Source: Zizania palustris
Taxonomy: Eukaryota > Streptophyta > Magnoliopsida > Poales > Poaceae
Assembly: GCA_019279435.1 (NCBI GenBank)
Contig: JAAALK010000287.1
Coordinates: 23,560,162 to 23,624,161, forward strand
Length of the DNA stretch: 64,000 bases
Direction of reading: 5' to 3'
Part shown: piece after piece, positions 11,566 to 22,437 of the stretch
How positions within the stretch are numbered: position 1 is the stretch's first letter
How the letters are laid out: each line of letters begins with the position of its first letter
Position numbers and translations under genes: made by a program
The notes under the pieces: generated by a model
The model's database searches: none
Seen by the model: the letters and a program-made list of their open reading frames with translations, nothing else
What the model was told of the DNA's origin: nothing

Positions 11566-14075
11566 CTCAAAAGCATCAGCATAGCATAGACTTAGATGAA
11601 ACTTTTGAGAGCCTCCGAACATGTGGAGTACGCCTCAATCCCGAAAAATGTATATTCGGGGCACAAGCAGGGAAGCTGTTAGGGTACTTAGTTTCGAGCA
11701 GGGGAATCGAAGCCAGTCCAACGCAAATAAGTGCACTGCAAAGAATGGCCCCACCTGAAAATTTGAAGCAAGTACAGAAGCTAGCAGGAAGGCTAGCAGC
11801 ACTCAGCAGGTTCCTGTCCAGATCGGCAGAGCGAAGCCTCCCAATTTTCAAGGCACTCAAAGGCTCCGAAAGCTTCAGCTGGACGCCGGAGTGCCAAAAG
11901 AGCTTCGAAGAGATAAAAGCCTACCTTGGAACATTATCAACCTTAACTGTTCCTCTTCCAGGGGAAACTTTGCTTTTATACCTTGCAGCGACAGGGTCAG
12001 CAGTAAGCGCAGTACTAGTCCGAGAAGTCGAGCTCAAGGACAAGCTGGTACAAAACCCAGTTTATTTTGTCTCGGAAGCATTATCAGGAGCCAAGATCAG
12101 ATACTCCGAGCTTGAAAAGTTTGCTTATGCTTTGGTAATGGCCTCACGAAAGCTAAGGCATTATTTCTTGGCGCATAACCTTATTGTCCCCACATCGTAT
12201 CCCCTTGGAGATATGCTTCGAAACAAAGATTCCACAGGCAGGGTTGGAAAGTGGGCAGTCGAGTTATCACCCTTCGAAATCTCCTTCACAGCAAGGACGG
12301 CCGTTAAATCTCAAATTATAGCAGATTTCGTAGCAGAGTGGACTCCATCTGCAGTATGGACTCCGGAAGAACCCTCCGACGGTTTCTGGACAATATTCTC
12401 CGACGGGGCCTATCAAGCATCAGGTGCCGGAGCAGGGGCAGTAATCTTTTCACCGTCAGGACAAAAGGCAATGTACTCTGCAAGGCTTAACTTTCGAACC
12501 ACTAATAACGTCGCCGAGTATGAAGGAATCTTGCTAGGCCTCCGAAAGGCTAAAGCACTCGGAGCTACAAGGATAATGATCAAGACAGATTCCCAAGTCG
12601 TCGCGGGACACATTGATAAAAGCTTCCAAGCGAAAAACCCGCATCTCGCGCAATACCTTCAAGAAATCCGCAAGGCAGAATCAGCATTCAAAGGGTTTAC
12701 AGTTCGAAGCATACCGCGAGCAGAAAACCAACTTGCAGATATTCTTGCGAAGGCCGCGGCAGGAGCAGTAGACCTCCCGGAGGGCGCCTTCTATGAAGAA
12801 TTAGAGCAGCCAGCAGCTGACCAAGTACCCTCGTCAGAAGTAATGTGTATTGAAGCTGCGGATTGGCGAACTCCAATAATAACTATGTTGCAGGGCAACA
12901 ACGACCCTCCGGAAGGCCAAGAAGCTCGAAGAGTGCAAACAAGAGCTCGCAATTACAAACTTATTGGAGAAGTACTATATAAAGCCGGGGTATGCTCACC
13001 ACTACTTCGATGCATCTCTCAACCTGAAGGACAAGACATACTTCGAGGCATCCACGAGGGGCTGTGTGGAAGTCATCTAGCTCCCAGAGCACTAGCAGGC
13101 AAGACGCTTCGGCAAGGTTTTTATTGGCCAACGATCGTCAGAGACGCTGAAGACTTAGTTCGGACGTGCCAAGGCTGCCAATGGATGGGCCGAAGAACCC
13201 ATCGCCCGCCAGCTCAACTCCAAGTTATTGCCCCAGTATGGCCGATGGCTAGATGGGGCATGGACCTCATAGGCCCTTTCCCACCAGCAAAAGGCGGATT
13301 GAAATTTGCGGTCGTAGCAATAGAATACTTCTCAAAATGGGTGGAAGCAGAGCCGTTAACAGCCATCACATCAAAGAATGTGCAAAGGTTCTTCTGGCAG
13401 AATATTATATGCAGGTTCGGAGTCCCCAGAGAATTAACAGTGGATAATGGGACCCAGTTCGAAGCTGATGCCTTCCAAACATTCTGTGAGGAACTGGGCA
13501 TTAAGCTATGCTTCGCAGCAGTACGACATCCGCAATCCAACGGAGCCGTCGAGCGAGCCAACGGGAATATTCTCTCCGGGTTAAATCGCCGAATCGTCGG
13601 ATTAGCCAAAGGCCTATGGGTCGAAGAGCTACCCAAAATTCTATGGTCTATCCGAACCACGCAAACTAGATCAACCGGTTTCACGCCATTCAGGTTGCTC
13701 TTCGGAGACGAAGCCATGACCCCTACGGAGCTCAAAGGGGAGTCACTTCGCGTAATTCAACACGAAGACGAAGGTGATCGAGGTGCTTCAATAGACTTGT
13801 CGGAAGAAACAAGGCTTCGAGCTGTCGCCAACCTGACGAAGTACCAAGAGCACACAAAGGCATGGTATGACCCAAAAGTCAAATTAACTGAGTTAAAACC
13901 AGGTCATCTAGTATTACGAAATGTAATAGCTCCGGGGAAGCTAGGAAACAAATGGGAAGGACCATATGTTATCTTACGCTCAGGTCGCCCCGGCTCGTTT
14001 AAATTAGCTAATTTAGAAGGAGAAGAGTTGAAACACGCGTGGCATGCGGAGCACCTTAAGAGATATTATGCTTAA
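11566..14075 (+). CDS. Tat-type pol polyprotein, C-terminal part (RT end, RNase H, second RNase H, integrase)
   Basis: The frame is open from the gap to TAA at 14073-14075, about 836 residues. It begins in the thumb end of reverse transcriptase (RLNPEKCIFG, GYLVSSRGIEA), continues through the retroviral RNase H and connection region (VYFVSEALSG), then a second archaeal-like RNase H (FSDGAYQASGAGAGAVI, NNVAEYEGILLGL, TDSQVVAGHI), then integrase with its zinc-binding region (CQGCQWMG), catalytic D (GMDLIGPFPP), second D (VDNGTQFE) and E region (RHPQSNGAVERANG). It ends in a short GPY-like segment (NKWEGPYVI). There is no chromodomain. No stop or frameshift is visible in this part, unlike the neighbouring chromovirus. 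The 5' half, including the RT active site, is in the gap. Confidence 0.92.
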
Positions 14076-14250
14076 GGCTTCCTTGTAACACTCCTTTTAT
14101 AAATAAAGCTAAGGGGTTGAGATTTGTTTTGCCTTTCGAACATCAAACCCTCCGGATGGACGCATTCGGAGGTCGGTGATGCTAGCAAGAGCCAAGCATT
14201 TCTCGGAAAAACCCAAGGGGCTTGCTACGAACCATTGGTTCAGTGGCTCC

Positions 14251-14903
14251 GCCAACCTACGGATTCCAGGCTCCGGCTTGTTAGGATCCGTAGAAGAGTC
14301 TAAGGACTTTAAACAAAACAGAATTTCAAGCCTCCGGGTGCGAAGTATCTGTAAAAGAGCCGAAGGTGGCCAACCTACGGATTCCAGGCTCCGGCTTGTT
14401 AGGATCCGTAGAAGAGTCTAAGGACTTTAAACAAAACAGAATTTCAAGCCTCCGGGTGCGAAGTATCTGTAAAAGAGCCGAAGGTGGCCAACCTACGGAT
14501 TCCAGGCTCCGGCTTGTTAGGATCCGTAGAAGAGTCTAAGGACTTTAAACAAAACAGAATTTCAAGCCTCCGGGTGCGAAGTATCTGTAAAAGAGCCGAA
14601 GGTGGCCAACCTACGGATTCCAGGCTCCGGCTTGTTAGGATCCGTAGAAGAGTCTAAGGACTTTAAACAAAACAGAATTTCAAGCCTCCGGGTGCGAAGT
14701 ATCTGTAAAAGAGCCGTAGGTGGCCAACCTACGGATTCCAGGCTCCGGCTTGTTAGGATCCGTAGAAGAGTCTAAGGACTTTAAACAAAACAGAATTTCA
14801 AGCCTCCGGGTGCGAAGTATCTGTAAAAGAGCCGTAGGTGGCCAACCTACGGATTCCAGGCTCCGGCTTGTTAGGATCCGTAGAAGAGTCTAAGGACTTT
14901 AAA
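14251..14903 (+). repeat. 118-bp tandem array, five full units plus a partial sixth
   Basis: The phrase GCCAACCTACGGATTCC recurs at 14251, 14369, 14487, 14605, 14723 and 14841, an exact 118-bp period. Units are nearly identical. The visible differences are CCGAAGG versus CCGTAGG at the end of the later units. The array breaks off inside the sixth unit at TTTAAA. It lies between pol and the antisense gene of the Tat element. Its role is unknown. Confidence 0.95.
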
Positions 14904-15088
14904 TTTTTTGTCTAACTTATCGAGGGTGACATGTGCATAATTCGAAGCATACAGGTGCTCAAGCAATAATTGTGCCTACCGAACCATTATATAAGATAAA
15001 AGCTCCGCCACCCACAAGAGGGGTAGGAGGATAGGAGTCACACAGCATGCTGTCGAAGCATTCCACATTAAAATATTATATTCATACA

Positions 15089-15531
15089 TCAGGAAAAATT
15101 ACTATCTAGACCCAAATAAAAACGGAGGCCCTTTCGACCCCTGCGGCTACTTTGCCCTTCGGAGCTTGAAGTCTTTTTAGGCCGGGAACTTCTCTTTTTC
15201 TTCGAGGCTCGCAGCTTCTTCTGCTCCTCTTGAAGTTCGGCCCACGTCAAGAGCCTTTCGGAGCCAGCCCCGGCAAGATTTCCAGCTTGGTACTCCGAAT
15301 CGGACCAGTCAACAGGCTCGGAGGACGAAGACCCCCCTTCCTGTTCTTCCTCTTTAATGTAAGACAAAACATCCCTTCGTACTTCAAGGGTAACTTCCCC
15401 CCGTCTCCGCGAGGAACAGAAAAGCGAGAGCGGCGATAAGGCCTCAAACTCTCAAGAACTGCCCACTCCGTTCGAAGCTCGGCAGTAGTTTCCAAAAGTA
15501 CGAAGTCAGGGCTCGAAGGGTATGACAGAAC
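15089..15531 (-). other. Possible last exon of the antisense gene, one frameshift
   Basis: A splice acceptor (CTTTTTTAG, minus strand, ending at 15532) is followed by VLSYPSSPDFVLLETTAEL in frame with a CAG-GT donor at 15637/15636 of the preceding exon. Further on, a different frame reads acidic, low-complexity sequence (EGGSSSSEPVDWSDSEYQ) to a stop at 15089. Joining the two would need a one-base shift near 15415-15445. The compositional bias looks coding, but the donor is weak (GTCTAG). This is a tentative exon. Confidence 0.35.
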
Positions 15532-15630
15532 CTAAAAAAGAGAAGAACACCCAAGACAAGTACTGTTTATAACTTTCTCATTAATTAAACAAAGTTTACA
15601 AGACCACAGGTACACAACAGCCCTAAGCAG

Positions 15631-18600
15631 CTAGACCTGCGGGTCGGTTGGCGGAGCTGGGACCGAAGGCGCTGGCGAAGTCGGGAGTGGTGGCTTCGCC
15701 TGAGCCTGCTTCTGCCGGCGGGCCTCGTCGATCCAAGCCTTAGCAGCAACCTTGTGGTCCGCCTTCCATACTGATCGGAAAGCTTCCCACGCCGAAGCCA
15801 CCTCCGGAGACGGCCGCAGCAGGTCATCATCCGCGAAGCCTCCAGGAGACGAACCACCAACCGGAGCAAGGGGAACCTGAAGAGTTTCGAGGTGGCGAAG
15901 AACCCCGATGCCGGCGCACTGTCCGGAGATCTCTCCGTACCGTACCCCGGAATTCTTCATCAGCGACGAAGCTACCTGGATCCTCGTCAGCTTCCGGTCG
16001 AGCGGCTCGAAGGTTGCAGCAGAAGTCGAAGGGCACATGGTGCCAAAGTACTCTAACGTACCCTGAAGAGCTTCCAAGGTACGATCAGCAGTACTAGAAT
16101 TCTTTTTATCTGCTGCTTCCAGGCTTGCAACCGTTGCGTCCAACGCGGCCACCCGGAGCATCAAGGAACTCTTCTGAGCCATTACCTGGCTAAGAGCCCC
16201 TTGAAGTTCAACCATACGGCCGTTCGAAGCAGCCGCTTCTTGGCGAAGCCTCTCGACCTCCGCACGGAGAACCACTTGTTCAGCTTCGACTTCTTCGGCA
16301 TGAGAACGGAGGGCTTCAGAGGCTTCATCAGACGCGGCTTTGGCCTTCCGCTCTTCCAAGAGTTCCTCATTCAGCCGAAGAGACCTCCCGGTAGACTCGT
16401 CGAGGGCTGTTTGAAGAGCTGTAACCTTCCGGTTAAGTCGGTTAATTTCGACCTCACTGGAAGTCGCTGCCGCTCTAGCAAGGGCGAATTGCTGCAAGGA
16501 AAACAAGGTAAGTGCTAAAGAAGCTTTGGTCATTAAAATACAACAACTGCGGTGTCTTTTTCATACCTGAAGGGCAGCCCTTTCGAGGGCCGTGTTGAGG
16601 CTCGAAGCCCTAACTTCGCTCAAAGCGGAGATCAACTCCGAATTGGCAATATCCTGGCTTTTCTCAGCCAGGGGCTCCAGTAGCCTTCGAAGGCCGCTCC
16701 GATGCTCCAAGAAAGGAGCCAGAAGAGGGAGCCAAGACAAGGCCCGGGTGTCGTCCTCGGCGGCCTCGTCCTCTGAGTTGCCGACGGAGGGCGCTGCTTG
16801 ATCAACCCGAAGGCCCAAGCTGGAGATACTCTTACCCCTCCCCGGCACGAAAGGGGGAGAGGCAAGAACATCTTGACCTTCGGCCGCCGCACCTCCGGCT
16901 GGAGCCACGTTGTCGGAGGCGCCGTCAGTAGTCGAGGTCGCCACGGCCGGAGCCAATTCCGTCCCAGGGAGCACATCGTCCGCTCCGAAGGATACGTCCT
17001 CTGTCACCGGGCTCGGAGCCCCCAGAGGGGCCGGAGGGTCCACCCGGGTGACTGTCTCCGAGGAAGTAGGGACGTTGGGCACCACCGAGGCCTCGATACC
17101 CGAAGAGGTACCTGTTTCAATTATCAAGGTTAATTAACATATTCTGCAGATAGCAAGCGAACGCCGATGAAAAAAGAAAGGAGTTCTGGGAAAATACCTC
17201 CAAGAGCCGTTTGAGGAAGGATCGCCGGATCCTCCAGGACTTCGTACATCCGGAGGATGTTGTCGAAGTCATCCCCCGAAGTCCTGACCTCGGTCTCGTC
17301 CGACGGGGCCACAACCTCCGCTGAAACCCCTTCGGGGGCAGGCAAGCCGGAGGGAGAGTTTGACTCTACTTGCACGTTGACAGGCGCAGGAGTCAGAAGG
17401 GTGACGTCAACATCCTCCCTGTCGGGGAGGGTTGTGGGAACCTCCCCCATGTCTTCGTCGATCAGAAGGTAATCCTCGAAGGCCTTCGCTGTGGCGCCTC
17501 CGGAGTCTTCTGTCTCTTCAGGAGTGGGGCTCCGCTCGTCCGGCGACGAAGAAGACGAAGCAGGCGTCAAGTGAGAAGGCTGCTTCACCGCCTTCTTCTG
17601 AGCGGGTTGCTTGCCAGCCTTTTTGGAGGGCTCGGCCGCTGCTTTCCTCTTGCGAGCCGCCGCTCCAGCCGGGGCGAAGTCGGGAAGCGGCGGGGGCTCC
17701 ATGCCGAGGGCTCTCCACACCCTGTTCGAGCGCTCCCAACTCCCTACCAGTTCCAGCCTCTTCTGCCTCTCGGCTACCGAAGGGGCTCCGAGAATTCGCT
17801 CGGTAGCCCGGACTATGTCGTCCGGAGATAAGGCCAGAGGCGCCGCTGAAAAGGAAAAGGTATAAGAAGCATAAGTATAATTAATGTGTTCATATAAAAT
17901 GACGCCGCAGGAGGAGGACGTACCTATGTTCCGGAGGTCCCCCTCCGAAGCTCGCGGGATGGAAATTGGCCAACTGGCCCCGAGGGGTGAGATCCGAAGG
18001 CCTACGAACTCTTCGGCCAGGTCTCGCATGCTCATCCGACGAGCCACAGAAGCCAGCAACCCTAGCCTCGTCGTGAGCAAGCTAGGGTTCGGGGAGATGT
18101 CCGCTTCTTTCCGGAACCAAATTTCTTGAAGAGGGCCCGAAAGGGGGGAGTCTTCTCCTACTTCGGCGTAAAACCACCGAAGTATCCAATTTGTATACCA
18201 TCGATCGTTTATGGCCTTCGCAGGGAAATGAAGAGCGTGCTCCCGCCGTAGCTGAAAATTGACACTGCCGAAAGCCACTGTCACCTTCGAGTCTCCGGGC
18301 CCATCTTGAGGCTTCGGCTGGCAGATAGCTTCGTGGGTTGCTGCGAAGATTTCGGAGCGCCCTTCACATCCTTCCGCCCGAAGAGCCCACTCAAAGACGG
18401 CCAAGCGGACGATTGCGTTGGGGGACAACTGAGGCAGAGTAATGTGGAACATGTCTAGTACCTCTGCTAAGAAATCCACGGCTGGTAGCCCCAGGCCAGC
18501 TTCGAAGAATGCCTCGAAGACTACCACTTCTCCTCGCCGAGGCCGTGGAGTCGACTCTGTCCCGGGAACACGAGTCCTCATTCCGGCTCCCAACTTCCCA

Positions 18601-18818
18601 TCTACCGCCTCCTCGATGGATTCCGCTGTGCTCACTGACTGACCAATAACGAAGCTCTGGGCCATCTTCTTCTTGGAGGGCGGACGGAGCGCCCGAGGGT
18701 TCTTGGGCCAACCGCCACCCGGGCCCCCCGCCATTGCCGTGGCTGCTGATGCCGCCCATGCCTGCCGCTGCGCCATAGTGCTGGCCGCCAAAGGAGTGGT
18801 GTGGCTGGTTCTCGCCAT
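15631..18818 (-). CDS. Spliced antisense gene within the Tat element, about 982 codons
   Basis: Opposite to pol, four exons join in frame with consensus splice sites: 18818-17924, 17845-17198, 17111-16567, 16491-15631. The phases match at each join (1, 1, 0), giving 2,949 bp. I chose the ATG at 18818 (MARTSHTTP) because it precedes an alanine/glycine-rich leader. The N-terminal third (FEAGLGLPAVDFLAEVLDM, then LSPNAIVRLAVFEWAL) resembles the domain catalogued in plants as putative gypsy type transposon (PF04195, recalled from memory). The middle is a basic/acidic Ser-, Pro- and Glu-rich region (KRKAAAEPSKKAGKQPAQKK). Exon 4 starts with about 120 residues of heptad-like coiled coil (EINRLNRKVTALQTALDES). 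The last visible stop is at 15631-15633. A further splice could extend it to 15089. Function is unknown. Additional, often antisense, ORFs are reported for Tat elements. Confidence 0.75.
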
Positions 18819-19403
18819 TGCGCTCAAGTGCTCGAAGGGGCAGAAGGTTGAGGGGAAAGGTGAATTGCAAGAACGGTGAATGCGGTAAAAAACTTCCAGT
18901 AATCCCTTTCTCCCCCTTTTATAACCACACAACCTATACTGCTCTTCGAGAAGTTTCACTCTGCAGGTTCGGCTTCCGTCGCTGGCAAGGTGGGGTTGGA
19001 AAGTGAAACGGCGTGCAACCGCTGAAGAAATCGACCGTTACTTCTTTTTACAGAGGGTAACGGCTACTTGCGCCGTAACGGTCATATTGACGGCACCCCA
19101 CGACGTCCACACTTCGTAACCGCCTGCACGACGTCCACACTTCGTAACCGCCCGCACGACGTTCGCGCTCCGTAACTGCTCTCGTAGCACTCATGCTCCG
19201 AAGCCATGCTGCTCCAGGGAGTTTTCCTCACTATGCCAAAATTCGGAGGCGAACGTTTTAAAATATTGGGCTTAATATTCTGGGCTAAATCATAGTATCT
19301 TCGCATTCCCTTTAAGTCTCCGAAACTAAAAATGTTCCTGTCGTATACTGCCTTCTTTCTAAAAAAATAGGTTATCTACAGAAAGGCGTATTCGAGGGGC
19401 TAC

Positions 19404-19885
19404 TGTTGGGGGAAATTACTTCATTTCCACGACTTAAAGGTTAACCCTCCGAAGGCTCTAAGAAGATCCCGAAGATGGTCGGCTAATGCCCGAAGATACG
19501 TCAGCACGATCGAAGGGTGCCACGATGCGAAGTTACGGAGGACCCTTCGAAAGGAGAAAGGAAGCTTCGAAGCAGGACGACGTGACTGATTGGATGCCCT
19601 GCTTATCTATCTACCCTGCAGCACTTTACCACGTATAACCTCGTTTATAATACTGAGGGTATTTGTAATATAAGGGTAAATAGGTCTATTCCTTTAGCTT
19701 TTCTCCCTATAAATACCCCCCTTTGTATCTTGTAAGAGGATGCAGAACCAGTGGTTCAAACACATACATTCGGACCTCTTGAGTTGTTATCCTTACGGAG
19801 GCTCAAGTTTGTCCTAAAGACACAAACCTCTTGTCTGTTTGTTCTTAACTACTAAGAACCTGTTGGTGTAACTTTTACGCCAACA
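19404..19885 (+). repeat. 3' LTR of the Tat element
   Basis: The 482-bp block starts TGTTGGGGGAAAT and ends ACGCCAACA. It is preceded by the polypurine tract GAGGGGCTAC. It contains a TATA box (CCTATAAATACCCCCC, about 19709-19724). A related 495-bp solo LTR is at 39244-39738, and a diverged inverted relative at 36173-36647, so this LTR family has at least three copies in the window. Confidence 0.92.
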
Positions 19886-20631
19886 GGGATCAATTTAGTA
19901 GAGCTTCCTGACATGATCTGTATAATCTCCCAACACTAAATATACCGAACAAAATTAGAGTGTATTGAAAATAAAGACATGATCTGTACAATCTTCATAC
20001 ACCAACTGTAATAAAAATAGTAAATAATTACATGAAGTTCAATTAGAATAAATAAACTACATCTATCTACAATGAAAAAAATACAAAATTGCCCATCCAT
20101 GGTACAAGAGCAATCTGCATCAAAAGAAATAGCTAGTACGAACAAAAACTAGTACGAAGTAGATGATAATCAATAATGACTGCATCCTTTCTTTTTTTTA
20201 TCACGACTAGTTACATCATTTGATCAGGAGAACCGCTCAAAAAAAAATGGATGAAGGACATGAACCTGCTTAGTCGCTGGTGTGAGCGATGCTCAAGGAC
20301 GGACGGCGGGGCCCACGGAGGATGATGGCGGCCCAACGTGATGGGGTCGCTCTAGAGGATGGCGGAGGTGGAGTACTGGAGGAGATTCGGGCGGCGGGAG
20401 GCTGAGCTTTGTGCGGCGACGATCCAGTAGGAGAGGACGGCAGCGGGTGAAGCCTAGCGGATGTAACCCTTCGCATCTGCATGAAATGAGATGAAAAATA
20501 ATACAAGAAAAATGTTGAAATAATTTCAGAAATATAAAAAGAAGAAAAGGACATTGAAAACAAAGAATTGGTGTTAAAAGTGGTATCAAATTTGCAAAGC
20601 ACAATGTTAACAATGACAGATAACCAATTTT
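19886..20631. other. No gene; short dispersed repeat inside
   Basis: AT-rich sequence without coding signal up to about 20240, then moderately GC-rich. Bases 20505-20575 match 52505-52572 in the same orientation (core AAAAATGTTGAAA..AATTTCAGAAATATAAAAA), so a dispersed repeat lies next to the broken end of the carboxylesterase relic. Residual proline/serine-rich frames here do not match the hydrolase family. Confidence 0.6.
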
Positions 20632-20984
20632 CTCGGTAGTCGACGGACACCACAAGGACGCCGACGGCCGCGTCAAGGGAGTTGACGTAGTTGTGGTACG
20701 TGACGGAGCCGTCCGACTCGATGAAGAACACGCCGCCGTGGAAGAAGACGACGACCAGAAGCTTCTTGGAGGGCTCTTGCAGCTTAGGGAGGAAGAGGCG
20801 CACGGAGACTCCCGTATCGGCGTCGAGGATGACCGTCCTTGGAGGTGACGGCGGTGGCCTCGTTGAGGCCAGCAGGCAAGACAGGTGGCTGGTTGAGGCG
20901 ATCGATCTTGTCGCTCTTGTAGATGCGGAAGTGCGCCGACGACTCCAGCACCACCACGTTGTCGGCTTATGGTTTAGTGGTCAT
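20632..20984 (-). pseudogene. Carboxylesterase (CXE) relic, N-terminal third
   Basis: From the ATG at 20984 the minus strand reads a carboxylesterase N-terminus close to the intact gene at 53899: AHFRIYKSDKIDRL, then PVLPAGLNEAT, then VFFHGGVFFIESDGS with the oxyanion-hole motif changed from HGGG to HGGV, then VSVDYR. Lesions: an in-frame TAA at codon 6, a frameshift near 20835-20845, and abrupt loss of homology after the DYR that normally precedes LAPEHP. The catalytic Ser, Asp and His regions are absent. The break is followed by a repeat also found at 52.5 kb. This is a dead duplicate of the CXE genes 33-40 kb away. Confidence 0.88.
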
Positions 20985-21159
20985 CAATGGCAGAGACGAG
21001 TTCCTGGGAGAGGTAGAACGGACTATCATTCTCCAAAAACCAAAGGCTTTTAGAACAGTGGCAGCATATGCTGGTCGAAGTAATCCACTTCTCTGGCCCA
21101 TTGTTCGTCGCCGGTGAGGTCGGGCGGCCACCAAACCAGCTGAAACAGTGGCTCCACCA

Positions 21160-21745
21160 TTGATGACCATGGAGAAGCGGAAATAAATCCAATAGGCGAT
21201 GGGCGATGGGTGTACGGAGCGCCGCATGCACACCCTACTCGGATGGACTACGCGTAGAAGCCCCAACACATCGAGAGGAGGGGGTGGCAGCGGTGGTGGC
21301 GACCCAACAGCGTGCGGCGACGTCGGGCGGCGGGAAGACGGCTTCAGTGGCGTCACATGGGGGCGGTGGCGTCGGGGTCCCGCCCCGACGCCACGGCTTC
21401 CGACGGCAGCAATGGGTGGCAGCGAGCAGCGCCGTCGCGGCGACTTCCGGCGACAGCAGCGGGCAGCGACGGGTGACGCCATCAAGGCAGCTTCCAACGA
21501 CAGCAGCAGACGGCGGCAAGCGACGCCGTCAGGGCGAGTTGACTTCCAACAACGGCAAGCAGTGGCGAGCAATGATGTCGGGGTGGGGGCTTCAGCGACG
21601 TCAAACGTCCGGAATCCCTCATCGTCCGATACTTGGGGCTTCCACGTGTCGTCCATCCGGACGAGGGTACACACAGCGCTCCGTGCACCGTATCGCCCAC
21701 TATATTTATCTCTGGAGAAGCAGAAGCGAGGCTTCGGCCTTGCGT
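21160..21745. repeat. Foldback (long inverted repeat) sequence
   Basis: The segment 21160-21280 and the reverse complement of about 21615-21745 match over roughly 85-110 bp with interruptions. Examples are GGGCGAT..GTACGGAGCG against GTGGGCGATACGGTGCACGGAGCG, and CGGATGGACTACGCGTAGAAGCCCC against CGGATGGACGACACGTGGAAGCCCC. Between the arms lies GC-rich sequence of degenerate GCAGCGACGGCGGC-like words. Long frames exist on both strands there but look like composition artefacts. This is probably a non-autonomous DNA transposon sitting just upstream of the CXE relic. Confidence 0.6.
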
Positions 21746-21799
21746 GGCAACAGATAAGCCTCGCTAGAAAAGGCCTTTGCTTTGAGTGGTGATAAGATC

Positions 21800-22437
21800 C
21801 AAAGCTTCCCACCTTCTAGGGTGATCAGCTGTAGACGATCCACTAAATCAACGGCCCAGAATCCATGCAACGGAAGAATGTGCTTTAATTTCTATCACCA
21901 AGTGATCAACCTGGGACCTTGCTGAAAAACCTGTCGCATGGATTTTGCTTCCAGGGAGGCAAAATGTTAATGTTCTTACGGTGTTTTCAAACATGCCATT
22001 TGCCAAAGTAAAGGCATGTTGAACCCCACATCATATGCATACACCACAAATTCTGGACTTGAAAAAGAAACCATCTTGGATGAGTTTGGTTATATGTGAC
22101 CAAGTACGAGTGTTTGCCGTTTACTTATATAGTTATATGCTCATGTAACATAGAACAGCCCAGAGGCCAGAGGGAGAACATAAGAGTACTAGTCATCGAC
22201 GTATACGGAATATTGACATACAACAAACTATGAAAACATTATGTTTCGGAAGGTTGCTAATTTTTAAACCGTCTGAAAGGATGGAACACAGATTATCATA
22301 TGGGCATGAAAAATGCACAAGTGTAGAGCACTACCATGAGGCAATTTAACGGTGTAGTAAAACGGGCTGAAAAAGATAGAAGATGTTCCTTACTGCACAG
22401 CAGAAGATATCACTGATAGTACATAATTGTTCATATC
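21800..22437. other. Intergenic, nothing recognised
   Basis: No coding signal, tandem repeat or transposon end was recognised. The last part is the 3' flank of the SEC23 relic. Confidence 0.5.

Larger units (their letters stand above)
11566..19885 (+). mobile_element. Tat-lineage Ty3/gypsy retrotransposon, 5' end in the gap
   Basis: From the gap onward the element contains the end of pol (11566-14075), a 118-bp tandem array (14251-14903), an antisense spliced gene (about 15089-18818), a polypurine tract (GAGGGGCTAC, 19394-19403) and a complete 3' LTR (19404-19885). A second, archaeal-type RNase H after the retroviral one, and a long non-pol region before the 3' LTR with an antisense gene, are hallmarks of the plant Tat lineage (RIRE2, Grande, Retand relatives). 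GGGAT at 19886-19890 would be the target-site copy on this side. Confidence 0.9.

Noticed and set aside
10392..14075. Reading frames of 354-1180 codons crossing the N block
   Set aside because: They are joined only through undetermined bases; the real coding parts end at or start after the gap.
20967..21812. Long frames (up to 281 codons) on both strands
   Set aside because: Several overlapping frames on both strands of a GC-rich foldback with no domain; compositional artefact.
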